Source: Paralichthys olivaceus
Taxonomy: Eukaryota > Chordata > Actinopteri > Pleuronectiformes > Paralichthyidae
Reading direction: 5' to 3'
DNA length: 64,000 nucleotides
NCBI RefSeq assembly: GCF_024713975.1
Contig: NC_091108.1
Location: forward strand, 5,323,001 to 5,387,000
Each line of letters opens with the position of its first letter. Position 1 is the first letter of the stretch. The position numbers and the translations under genes were made by a program. Below, in pieces: positions 28,865-39,419 of this stretch. The notes below the pieces were generated by a model. The model made no database searches and was not told the DNA's origin. It saw only the letters and a program-made list of their open reading frames with translations.

Positions 28865-31712
28865 TCATGTCAAAGACGATGTCTTGACAACCTCTGTTAC
28901 ATCAGGAATGTCAACAAGTAGCGCTGGTTCTGGTCGGCTGAAGAAATAAGCCTGGAAAAAAAACAAAAAAATAAAGGAGAATTAAGAGAAACATCTCATC
29001 AATCAAAAGCTCAAGCTGGAGTGTCTGAGAATAACTGTGCAGCAAATGTTCAGTGTTTGACCAGAAGAACGCTGCATTTCTGTTTTTCATTCATCCTGGT
29101 AAGACACAGCTTACTCTGGAGACTAATTACATGAACGTGACCAGACATATGACACCGCTGCAGCCCTGACCTTAAGAAGTGCACTCAAACCCCGCTGTCA
29201 GGCCCGTTAGCAAATGCAGTCACAGTTTCCGATGAATAGAGTCAGCCTCGTGTGAGTTTACTTGACACTCTCAGGTCATTTCCCAGAAGCACACAGGGAG
29301 AGACGCACCAAATTGCTAGTCTGTGAGTGACATAGACGAGCTGGATCAAAGCTTGGCCACGCTACTGAGATCACTAAGGACAAAAGGGAGTCGGTCAATC
29401 ATTGTTATCTACACCGGGAGGAGCAGACACAGGCAGTCCATGTGCACTCAGTGAATTAGTGCAGATGTGGTTTGCTCAACCAAGGTAATGTATCTTATTT
29501 CCCCCAACAGATACATGTTCCATATCTCTCCAATTTGTAATTAATCCACATGGAAAAGTTCTGTAGAATATGAGCTGTGGCAAATTCACCTTACAACCAA
29601 CGGCAAGCAGGACGTTGAACAACACAACGGTGGACATGATGGCTACGATAACTTTGGGGTGGTCCTCCCTGACGGCAGGCCAGAGCGTCATCACCAGCAC
29701 TGAGCCAGAGAGGCAGAGAGCCACCACAATGGTGCACCACCTCAGCCATTCAAACGGGAGAATCCATAAAACCTGATTGAGGAAACAAAAGTGAATTATA
29801 TACCGTGTACGTGACACATTTAAAAACAAATACTTCAAGCTCGTCTTCTTTAACTGTAAAGATATTTAATGTGGAGCAGCAACATTTACATATAGAATAT
29901 TTTGTATTCTATTATTCAATAAAAGTTCATATGGTAAGTTGATACATTCCCATATTGTCCAATGCCAAGGGACATCTAATGGCAGAGAGTGAATATAATA
30001 TTCAGAATGATATTTTCATTAGTGTATAAATCACCTGAAACTAACAATTGTTATTTTAATGGAATCTAGACAAGAAACAGGTCTTCTTCAATTGAGTCCA
30101 CCAAGTTGCTCAGGTTTGCTCACAGATCAGACGAGCTTTCAAAATGTCAAATATTCAACTTTTATGAAGCTAAAGGTTCCAAAAACACAATGAGATCATT
30201 TTAGCCCATCCTGACACAAATGGAGAATATGAGAAATGATTCTGAATGTTATCAGTGTTTCCTCCTGTTACTTTGAGATGAAAAAATGTCTTACCACTGC
30301 AGGTATGTAAATTGAAAGTGAATATCCGTACACACAGATGATCTCCATGAAAGAGTATGACACCAAGTTCATGACCTTGTTGTTTCTCCATAGCAGGAAA
30401 CCCCAGAGGGCAAGAGGCACCAACCAGGCATAGGTGAAGATCGCTGTTGCAGCAATGGTCACTGGAAAACACACAATATTTAAAAGTATAAGAATTTAGA
30501 ATAGAACCTCTTACTTTCAAGCTCAGCAAGTGAGCCTTGAATACCTTTTCGAAACTCCGGGGTGTATTTGTAGTTAGGTTTGCCTAAGTGCATCAGAAAG
30601 TTGGATATATTTCCACTGATGGCAATGGCAAACACAAGGGTAGTGCAAATCCAGAACGGTCCTGAAAGCACAAATATAAATCATTAGATCTTCAGTTTGC
30701 ACGATCATTTGGACAACCTCTAATCACAGCATGAAGAGTGCTGACCATAAAGATCAGGATTTCTCTGAAGGTGGACCTCAACAAAATTCTTTCCAGGCCA
30801 TGGCAGCACTGACCCGATGATTCTTTCCTTCACCTGAAAGAAAAGTTATTAACTAAGTGGATTGATGAACTGCATTTGTTCTGATGCACACAGTAATGTT
30901 ATCATAGTGGTTAAAAGTCTTTAGAATAAGTTGTGATTTCATTACATGATGGGTCTCGATGTCAAAGAATCTCTGGTAGTACTCAAACGTCCAGAAAGGG
31001 GCACTTTTCTGCTGCCCAGAGAGAAGCTTCCACAGAAAAACAGAAAAAATGAGACAAAAAGTTTGCATTTTATGCAACAAGACTTCATTATTTAAAGCTC
31101 CGCAAATCTTCTGTAAGTCTTATGCAGACCTCTGTCTGGTCATCATAGGAAAGAGTGTCCTCATCATCAGCACCACTGGGATTGAAACCAGCAGCTCTTC
31201 TCTGCTTCTTAGGTTTGACGTCATCTTCTTCGATGCTAATGGTGGTCGCATCTCTGTTGGCTTCTAACAGAGTACCAGCTTCTTCAAATTCTAGATTCAT
31301 GACATGGAAAAAAATGGAAATTATTAATCGTGTATGTTGATGGTTTCACTGTTGCTGTCGCACCACAGTACAACACAGGGAGATCAGTGCGTTTATAGAA
31401 GCTATAGAAGCACATAGGAAGCATTTCAATTCAGCTAAACACCACAGAAGACACACATTTACTGTGATTTGTTTGCCTGGAGATCTCAGGCGGGCACACT
31501 CAGTATCGTCTCATATAGGTGTTTTAAACAATTTCATATTATTCAATATTGTTATAATTTGTGAATCTAGGATCTTTTGTTTTTGTGAGGCACTCTGTAG
31601 TTTTGTCTTTAAAAGGTGCTACATAAATAAAATCATTATTATTATTACTTTACACCAAAGACTGTGGAGGACACTCACCCTGGAACAGAAATGGATCGTT
31701 TGCTTTCGCCAT
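28865..31712 (-). CDS. yipf1: Yip1 domain family member 1 (Golgi membrane protein)
   Basis: Exons: 31679-31712, 31130-31290, 30946-31026, 30746-30833, 30545-30661, 30295-30461, 29590-29772, 28865-28951. They join to 305 aa (human 306). The cytosolic N-terminus (MAKANDPFLFQEFEEAG ... DDQTE) leads to SAPFWTFEYYQRFFDIETH, LYGPFWICTTLVFAIAIS and YAWLVPLALWGFLLWRN. After these come YGYSLSIYIPAVVLWILPF, CLSGSVLVMTLWPAVRED and FNVLLAVGCKAYFF, the five-span Yip1 layout. YIPF1 works with YIPF6-type partners in Golgi structure and trafficking (family knowledge). A 5' UTR intron is likely: donor at 32095-32091 and acceptor near 31788. It is head to head with lrrc42. Confidence 0.96.
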
Positions 31713-31719
31713 TACACGG

Positions 31720-32794
31720 ATTCCCCCTCACACTGCAGAGGGTCGTCTCTCAGGAAAGGTGTTAAGTTTGGCAACAACTGGATCTGAAAAAACTGTGGAG
31801 GAAAAGAAACAGGGAGCTTTTAAGGTTGTTGTTTTTTTTTTTAGCTTCCAGGCTAAATCATCCCTTCACCGTCATATGGATGAAACTGCTGAAATCAAAG
31901 AGGGAAACACACAAGTTATGTGTTAGCTAGTTAGCTAGTTAGCTAGCAAGTCCTCAATTGACAGCTAAACAACCACTCGCCATTGATCGCAACACCAGGA
32001 GCAGAAAAAACAACACGAGCCTCGGCTGTATGTATAAATCCAGATGTTAGTTTGGATTAGTTCCTTTAAACGAAGCCTGTTTTACCTGATGATCGTCTAA
32101 ACTCGTGAAATCATTGCACTTCTCTCTGCTCCAGGAAATTCGTATTCGTGTCATGTAAACAAGGCTTCTTCCTGTTACTGAACCTTTTCAAAATAAGAGT
32201 TCGACCCCTCGTTTAAATTAAATGTTTATTATTAACTGTGCTCTATGTTGTATATAATGTAACAAAACATTTATGTAATAATAAACACGATATAAATACA
32301 TAAAATAAGGCTACACATCTATTTATAAACTCATACACCTACCTACCCAAAATCTAAACTTATATTAAATATAATTTAAAATAAATCCTCTTGTTCCTAC
32401 AAACCCCAAATCAAATTTATACACATTTGCTTATTTATAAGGAATAACTCATATTGAGTGACAAAATAAAGAAACAGTTCCAGCTTGTGATGTTTATTAC
32501 GAGCAGCCGGACCTTTAGTTTGAAGTCAGCCGGGCGGGCAGAAGTCTCAGTGCAGGTCAGTGACAGGATCCTGGAATTCACGTTAACACACGTAAACACC
32601 TAACAAACAATGAAATAATCCGTTTTAATACGCGGGGGTCGATTCCTACAAAGCATTAGCTTCAGTGGACTGCCCTGTTTGTTTGCTAGCAAGTGAGCAT
32701 TTGCAGTCTTTCGCCCTGCTTCAAGTGTTAGCCGGCGGCTAGCTAGCTAAAGCTGCATGAGCTGTGTGTTGGTTGTGTCCTCTACTCTGGACGA
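31720..32794. promoter_or_regulatory. yipf1 / lrrc42 bidirectional promoter region
   Basis: 1.08 kb between the two start codons. It contains the inferred non-coding first exon of yipf1 (ending at 32096, CAG|GTAAAA on the minus strand), GTTAGCTAG repeats near 31921-31950 and 32735-32750, and an AT-rich middle. No TATA box seen. Confidence 0.5.
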
Positions 32795-35057
32795 ATGATG
32801 GACGATGGCACCGTCTATGTTCGAGAGAAGGGACACCTCCGTCGCGTCAGTGACATCGTTCTGTCTCAGCCGAAGCCAGCGTCGTCCTGCAGGAGGACGA
32901 ACCCGCTGGTGCTGAGGAAGGAGCACTTTGTGTTCACCTACAACTCCGAGGGGAGTCTGAGGTACACCACCAAGTCGCTGTTCGACATCACGCTGCTGTT
33001 CGTGGCTCACAACATCCACCACGTGGACTCTCTGGTGGGCTTCCCCGAGCAGATCGGGGACAGACTGTTCGCAGCAGCGGAGGAGAACCGTGCGTTCTCC
33101 AACACGGACATTTCCTCCAAAGCGCTGCGGTTGTTCGGTGACGCGTACGGGCCGATGGTGCTTGGATCCCTGTGTCTGCGAAACCGGTGAGTTTCAGTGC
33201 AAATGCATCTTTACTAAATGTATCCACTGAGGTCATGTGCTTATCTATTCGAGGCCTTACGGTAAAGGTCATTGAAGTGAATGGCCAACTTTAGTTTTCA
33301 TGCCATATTGATATGGTTTACTTTTGGTCCAGATCTGGCAATCAGGATCAGACCACCAATGTGCTATCATTCCAGAAGTCTGTGCCCAAATAGTTTTGCT
33401 GTGTGGGTTTGCCACAAACCACAACGTTTCATGTCCCTCATTTTTCATTCCACAGGTTTCCACTCCTGCATGAGAGGATGGATGAAATTAAAACCTTTCA
33501 CAGTCTAAAGTCATTGGATTTGTTTGGCTGCAGACTGGGTGATGATCATGAGATTTTCCATCATCTAACATCCACCTCATTGGCAAAGTAATAACAAGTG
33601 ATTTCTCTGTTCCAAAGAAGCATTGCGAGGAATCTAAGAAATACCAAACCACTTACACTTGTGTCTTTCCTCTTCAGCAGTTTGATTCATCTTTTTATCG
33701 GTGGTAACAGTCTGTCAGACGCTGGCTTACAAAGACTGACTGCACCTGTCCGGATGATGAGGAGGGGACTTGATCGTCTTCAGCTCCTGGATGTTTCCTG
33801 TTTGTTACCAGAATATTAACAGCTCCCATATAGTGGTAGCACAAATACCACAACCTTCAAATTCAAACCAGTAATACGTTGATATGTTTTGTTAAACAGT
33901 TGGTCAGTTATTCTTTTTCTCATACAGATAACCCTATCTCAGAGAGAGCACTGAGATACCTCACATGCCTCCCTAAACTTGAAAAACTTGACGTATCTGG
34001 GACCAGTTTGAAGGTAAGCCAATAATGGTTGTGTGCAACACCTAGCTGCGGCTTATTGTGATGCTGATGTATAAAATTAATTTATTCCTCCAGCTTGATG
34101 CAGGTTTGAAGACGACCATATGGAACCTGTTGGGACTCGTTCGTTCTGAGAAGCCATTGGACTTCTTTGATCACTCAAGATGTAAAACAGAAGGCTGGGC
34201 CGAACAGGTACACATCCTCAGGTGCTGATAGGAGACAGTTCCATACATACTCCAGCGGATGTATGCAGAATTGAATCTGGGCTTTTTCCAGAGGTTTCAC
34301 GCATGAACAATGCAGGGGGAGATTCTCCGATTCTCTTCTTAGAAGCGGTTGCAACAACAGAGACATTTTAGGAAGTGTTGAGGTGATGGGTGGCACAGCA
34401 GGCAGAGGTAGGACGTAATGTATTACATGCACCAGATGCAGATTTTGTCCCAGCTCTGCCCTTTGCTGCTCACTTCAACATTTCACAATTTGGTTCTGTT
34501 GAATAAAGGCTCAATGCCCAGAAAATAACTTTTAGAAAGAAGTGTTGCACATCATCTTAACATATGCTTGTCTTGTTTCCAGGTTGTAAACCAGTGGGAA
34601 ACAAATACCTCCCAAATGCCAAAACAGAAGAAAATTGAAGCATCAAGAACATCGGCGCTACGCTTTTGTAAGTCTTCTTTTATTTAACATTACATTCTAA
34701 CTGACTAACGTTAAATCAAATTGACTTATCCAATACTTATAAAAGTCTTTTTGTTGTATAGTCGGAAGGCAGAAGTTTGTGAGAGACGTCCTGAACGCAG
34801 CCCCCCTCGTTTGTGAGAGTGAAGAAGAGGACAAGCGGGAGAGACTGCATTTCTACAGACCTGCAGCTAACAAACACATGCTTGTGAAACAGGTTCCCCA
34901 TAAGACAAATCATCCTGCAAAAAGTTCCTGTCACGGTATCAAAAAAAGACAGCGTCAGTCAGAGGTGTGTGGCAGCTCACAGCTGAGCCCGCCAACAAAA
35001 CGTTCACCCTCATCAGCACTTAACGCCGAGGACATTGAATTGTTGAATAACTATTGA
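32795..35057 (+). CDS. lrrc42: Leucine-rich repeat-containing protein 42
   Basis: Exons: 32795-33186, 33456-33587, 33678-33799, 33928-34013, 34094-34207, 34583-34667, 34762-35057. They join to 408 aa (human about 428). Conserved stretches: HFVFTYNSEGSLRYTTKSLF, VDSLVGFPEQIGDRLF and LGSLCLRNRFPLL. The leucine-rich repeats read LKSLDLFGCRLGDDHE, LFIGGNSLSDAGLQRLTAPV, RLQLLDVSYNPIS and LEKLDVSGTSLKLDAG. CKTEGWAEQVVNQWE and a basic tail follow. The protein's function is poorly known; LRRs suggest protein binding. Two features of the splicing are odd. Exon 3 has a CAGCAG tandem acceptor (33675-33680). Exon 3 also ends at a weak donor, T|GTTTGT (33800), which is nevertheless required by frame and family match. 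Two in-frame ATGs lie at 32795 and 32798. The intron at 34208-34582 seems to contain a decayed repeat. Confidence 0.95.
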
Positions 35058-35202
35058 GGCATGTCCCACATGATATTTCTTGAAGAGCAACGCCTAGCTC
35101 AAGTATGTCCTATAACCGGTGACACTCAAAAATATTTCCAAAGACAAGTCACACTGGTTCACTGTTTTAGGATACATGTGGTGTTTTTAAAATAATTTTA
35201 TG

Positions 35203-35208
35203 AATAAA
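35203..35208 (+). terminator. lrrc42: lrrc42 poly(A) signal
   Basis: AATAAA about 145 bp after the stop codon, in 'tatgaataaagttc'. Confidence 0.65.
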
Positions 35209-35267
35209 GTTCAATATTTAATATTTGTTCACTTTCTGGTTTGTCAGTTTGTTGTTGAGAAACCCTG

Positions 35268-35515
35268 TTCTGGCCCGGTGCACAAAAAGTCACAGTCTCA
35301 GGTCATGGGCTTGAATCCAGCCCGGGAATCTCCGCATGGACGTTGGCATGGTCTTCCCCGTTGGCCCCCCCCGGCACCCCTGCCTCCCTCATGGTCCAAC
35401 ATGCGCAGTAGTAGGACTCATGGCTCCAAAGGGGAGAGGTCCTCAGGTGAGAGTGCTGGTGGTTGCGTGACCCTCCATGTCAGCCCTGCGACAGACCGGC
35501 AGTGTAGGCCTATAG
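35268..35515 (+). repeat. Degenerate tRNA-like SINE-type repeat
   Basis: Contains 'gggcttgaatccagcccggg' (like a decayed Pol III B box), then 'atctccgcatggacgttggc', 'atggtcttccccg' and a 'gtcagccctgcgacagac' segment. This is the order known from a widespread fish repeat. The 107-aa frame over it is not a gene. Confidence 0.55.
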
Positions 35516-35710
35516 CAGCATAACTATGGATGACTATGGGTCAGGGTTGAGCTAAAATCTTTATCAAAATAAATAAATATATATATGCAATATAGGCACA
35601 ACTTGATGCTTCCAGACTTTCCAATAAGGTTCTGTGGAACAAAGCTATATTTAATAGCTGCAAATAAGTTTTTAATTAGCTAAAAAGTACACCTCATTAA
35701 AAACACAGAT

Positions 35711-35918
35711 TTAGGAAACGTTTCTAAAAATATTATCAAAAGTGAAAAGTGGTAGTGTTGTGGAACTGTTTAGTAACAAGTGAAAGGATCTTGAGTCTAT
35801 GTTGCACCTTGTTCTTGCTGTGACGTGGAATCTCAGCTTTGGTGTGGACTTCAGGCGCTGGTGCTCAGGCTTGTGGTCTGTCTCCTCCGGACGTATGTTC
35901 CGCCTCTTAATCACCTGG
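35711..35918 (-). CDS. Possible orphan 3' exon on the minus strand
   Basis: After a fair acceptor (CCCACTCTCCAG, exon from 35918 downward) an open frame reads VIKRRNIRPEETDHKPEHQR and on to LLLNSSTTLPLF before a stop near 35711. I do not recognise the product and could not find a matching donor. It may belong to the 36.8-kb coiled-coil gene as an alternative 3' exon, to a decayed gene, or be chance. Part of this stretch is duplicated at 36189-36280. Confidence 0.25.
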
Positions 35919-36280
35919 AGAGTGGGGAAAAAAAGGGTTTGAAATAAGGATGTTAATTTAATAAGATGCCACAACTGATAATCGTGATTTGTGACTGCAA
36001 CACTGTGACACATCAGACTCAGAAATCAGATAAAAATAGAATCAGTAAATATTTAGTTTGGTACATAAACAAACTTTATGTCTTAAATTAGCTTTTCAAA
36101 GGAAATGTGACCAAAGTAACTACAGATCGGAATATCCTGCAGTTATATGCAGTCTATCTAACACCAAAGACAGAACAACATTTCATGCATGTAGTGTTGT
36201 GGAACTGTTTAGTAACAAGTGAAGGATCTTGATCTATGCTGCACCTTATTGCACCTGCACCCTCGCTGTGACATGTGACG
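35748..36280. repeat. Pair of short direct repeats
   Basis: 'gtagtgttgtggaactgttt' followed by 'agtaacaagtgaaaggatct' and 'ctatgttgcacctt' occurs at 35750-35825 and again, slightly changed, at 36190-36255, about 440 bp apart on the same strand. Confidence 0.8.
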
Positions 36281-36389
36281 TGCTCTGCAGCTCAATCTCT
36301 CATGAAGTCTCTATGAGCTTTTCTCATGTGTGTCTCTGTCCATGCATCTCAGTCCTTGTGTCTCTGTGTCCCTCTGAGGCAGCTCTGCT

Positions 36390-36795
36390 GAGGGGGATGG
36401 GGGTGAGGGGTTTGTTTGAGGTGAAGGAAAAGGGTGAGGGAAGGTTGGGAGTGGGAGGCAGAGGGAAGGAGGCGGGGAATGGGTCAGGTTGAGAATATAG
36501 GGACAGGGGCATAACTCTATGTCTTTTCAAACTAATTGGTGACTCGCCCACCACTGGCCTCTCCAGCACTGCGCTGTGTCCACACATGTCTACAAAAGGG
36601 GGACAGGGGTGAGGGGTTTGTTTTGAGGTGGAGGGAAAGGGTGAGGGAGGGTTGGGAGTGGGAGGCAGAGGGAAGGAGTGGGTGAGGGAGGGGTGGGAGT
36701 GGGAGGCAGAGGGAAGGAGTGGAGGAGTGGGTGAGGGAGGGGTGGGAGTGGGAGGCAGAGGGAAGGAGTGGAGGAGTGGGTGAGGTTGAGGACGG
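36390..36795. repeat. G-rich minisatellite (VNTR)
   Basis: Units built from 'gtgggtgagggaggggtggg', 'agtgggaggcagagggaagg' and 'agtggaggag' repeat about three times between 36640 and 36795. A related, separate block lies at 36395-36480, with 'gggtgaggggtttgtttt' heading both blocks. It lies in the 3' flank of the 36.8-kb gene. P/S-rich frames on the minus strand are by-products. Confidence 0.85.
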
Positions 36796-36815
36796 ATGCT
36801 GATGTAATCGGATGT

Positions 36816-37613
36816 TCAGGACAAGAAGTTTGTCTCCAGCTGCTGCTCCTCTCTCCTCCACATCCTCTCAATAGTCTCTAGTTCATTCTCTGCCTCACTC
36901 ATCTTGTTGAAGAAGGCCAAGTGTAATTTGGTGGAAGCGAGATTTGCTTCTTCCCTCATCAACTTGTCCTTTTTCTTTCCCTCCTCCTCGAGCTTCGTCC
37001 GTTCACTTTGGAGTTTCAGGACTTGCTCCTTCAGAGACATGTTCTGTCTTTTGATGTCCTCTACCTCTTTTAGTCCCACAGTTGATGTCTTCTCCTGCTG
37101 CAGCTTCACCTGCAGCGTCTCTGCCTGACTCTTCTTAAGCTCTTTTTCTGTGGTAGTGAGCACGGCCAGGCAATCAATATAAGCATTTGCATAAGCTATT
37201 CTTTTTTTTTTTTCACTCATGATGAGCCCGTTCTTGTGTGTGAGGTCATCCTCCAGCTTCCTCTGTCCGACCTTCAGCAGTTGGACCTCCTCTTTCAGGG
37301 CCTTGGTTTCCTCATCCACCTCTCGACTCCAGCTTGTCTCTGGCTGAGACGGCTCTTGGTGCAGAGCTGCCTCCAGACTCTTGCATTTAGCCTGGCACTC
37401 AGTGAGCTCGGACAGGCAGAGTATGTAGGCCTCGGTGCGAGCTCGACGTTTCTTTGTTTCTTTTTTTAAGAGACCATCCTTCTCCTTCAGCTTGTCCTTT
37501 AGCTCTTCTACTTCTTTGTTCAGAGATGTGCTCCCATCTGTCAGAGCTTTTATCTGACTGAAAGCTTGGAGGAGTTCGGCTCTGAGGGACGTCACAGTGT
37601 CTAGCTGCTGCAT
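36816..37613 (-). CDS. Unrecognised coiled-coil protein with three internal repeats, single coding exon
   Basis: 265 aa from MQQLDTVTSLRAELLQAF to ETNFLS, uninterrupted. I do not recognise a family. Nearly the whole protein is heptad-like and K/E/L/Q rich. Three related blocks stand out. Residues 45-72 are KDGLLKKETKKRRARTEAYI plus LCLSELTE. Residues 127-158 are KNGLIMSEKKKRIAYANAYI plus DCLAVLTTTEKE. Residues 215-244 are KDKLMREEANLASTKLHLAF plus FNKMSEAENE. They are spaced 82-88 residues apart. There is no signal peptide or membrane span. Upstream on the sense strand lie a possible donor near 37889 (GTGAGT) and another, CTGAG|GTAAGT, at about 38433, so non-coding first exons are plausible. 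An RFX-like X-box lies near 37960. It sits between lrrc42 and tmem59, where human has LDLRAD1. Confidence 0.7.
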   Translation of the reverse strand: MQQLDTVTSLRAELLQAFSQIKALTDGSTSLNKEVEELKDKLKEKDGLLKKETKKRRARTEAYILCLSELTECQAKCKSLEAALHQEPSQPETSWSREVDEETKALKEEVQLLKVGQRKLEDDLTHKNGLIMSEKKKRIAYANAYIDCLAVLTTTEKELKKSQAETLQVKLQQEKTSTVGLKEVEDIKRQNMSLKEQVLKLQSERTKLEEEGKKKDKLMREEANLASTKLHLAFFNKMSEAENELETIERMWRREEQQLETNFLS

Positions 37614-37937
37614 GATTTTACTATTTCGTGATGAAGCAGTGAAGAAACTTGTGCTCGAGATTGAACAGTTAATGAATAGGTTTTTCTGGTCTGCTCAGTT
37701 GTTTGTAGCTTTCTTGCTGGTTGGTGGTTGTTGTTGATCTCTTCGGGATCTTGGCAGAATTGATGTTTGTCTACAGGGGACATAATAAATAGTTTCAACA
37801 TTGTAACTCTGAACATTGTGAACATTTCTGCATGAGACACTGAACTTGCCCTCAAACACATTTAAACTCCAAATAAACCAAAGAAAACTCACCACTAAAA
37901 AAAAGAATTTTCTGAAATAAATGACTGGGGAAACTTC

Positions 37938-38636
37938 CCTCATCAATCACCATAGCAACCAGGTGCTTAGATTTCAATTTGAAATTGAATTTTTGAATAA
38001 ACACAACTGTTACTGTTATTTTGACCAGACGTCAATGTGAGTGGTACTATTAACCACTCACATTGACGTCTGGTCAAAATAAACCATTAATTTACAGAGT
38101 AACGTGAAAATATCCTGGTGCTAAAGGCGTTTTTGACTTTGCGTCACATTAACTCACTGCTCTCACTCATTCATTTAAATAGCAACATAAAATGACAGGA
38201 ATATCACCAGAGTCAAAAATAAGCAGCAGAAAACACAAGACAAGCCAGAAACAATATTCCCACACTTGTCATGAACGCAAACCAACACAGAAACACATTA
38301 TCTACATGTAACAGCAGCAGGTAACAGCAGCAACTTCATATTTTACAGGAGATTCATTGAAAAACTTCATTATGTATAGGTTAGCATTATAGCTACATAC
38401 AGACCTCCACAGAGTGATGCATCACTTACCTCAGACAGGGTCAAAGAGGAGGAGCTAACCTGAACTTCAGTATTTAAGGAAAAGATAGCACCAATCAAAG
38501 TTCTCCTCTCAAAGCTTCAAATCAAATTGGTCCTGTTGTCCTGGCAGCAGTGGTGTTATTGCTGTGATGTCACTGCCCATCAAAATCAGCTTCAAACTCA
38601 AATCTTAACATCTGGTTGCCATGGTGATTGATGAGG
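37938..38636. repeat. Inverted pair of promoter-like segments carrying RFX-like X-boxes
   Basis: 37938-37988 on the minus strand and 38586-38636 on the plus strand are about 80-85% alike over 51 bp. Each contains GGTTGCYATGGTGATTGATG, where GTTGCCATGGTGAT resembles the RFX X-box. Similarity goes on past the box (TTTCAG, AAATKC, T run). The arms face away from one another. Confidence 0.7.
38016..38082. repeat. Perfect 30-bp inverted repeat with 7-nt loop
   Basis: The left arm 38016-38045 and right arm 38053-38082 are exact reverse complements, separated by 'actatta'. The arms contain GACGTCA, a CRE-like half of a cAMP response site. Confidence 0.97.
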
Positions 38637-38639
38637 CTT

Positions 38640-39415
38640 TTCTTTCAGTAAATGCTTTTTTTACTCTAACTCATGAAGATATTTGGATGACTACATTTGA
38701 TTTACATTTGAAATGATAAGAATGTTGCTAATAATGTAATTTAATACCATCCAATTATATGTTTGAAACTCTTTAAAACACGTGGAGTTGTTTTTGTGTG
38801 TGTGTGTAAAATAATCCTTTATTAGTCCTCAGTTCCACAATTTAAAAGTTAACCCATACATAGTTTTTGGGTCAAATTTGATGCTTTCAGTAAAAATACC
38901 CTTATTTTCATTCTCTTAGCTGGAATGACGTCCTTGGCAGAGGGTCATAAAAACACACGAGACTAAGTTAAGTTATAATTTTGTTTATTTGACACAAACC
39001 CAGACAGGCTTTTATTTTATTTTTTTACATCTTAGACACAAATTAAAATAGATTTTGGAACACTGCTATAATAATTAAGTGCAAAGGAGTACAGCTCTCT
39101 ACTGAAAAATACTATTGACTACATCATATACGTTCTATGCTCGACATGGGGAAGGTGTCGCCTGGATGTGAAACTTATCATTGGAATGTTTCTAGTGTGC
39201 AGGGATGGTCTGAATGGAAACAGAAAAACTAACAGGAGACACAGTTCATAAAGAAGGTTTCCATGCACACGATTTGGTTAACAAGGCTACTGTGCAGAAG
39301 TTGTTGCATTTAAGACATCGAGCGATATCAATGTGATAGAAATGTCATCAGTTTACAGGCACCGTGAAGATGAGTTTGTACATTCTCAAATCTGGTAACA
39401 TCTTTATTCTACAGG
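38640..39415. other. Spacer without recognised gene
   Basis: AT-rich. It has a short TG run near 38797-38808. Nothing coding on either strand. Confidence 0.5.
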
Positions 39416-39419
39416 TCCA

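Noticed and set aside
34175-34432. 85-aa minus-strand frame in the lrrc42 intron
   Set aside because: Appears to fall in a decayed interspersed repeat; no splice or start context.
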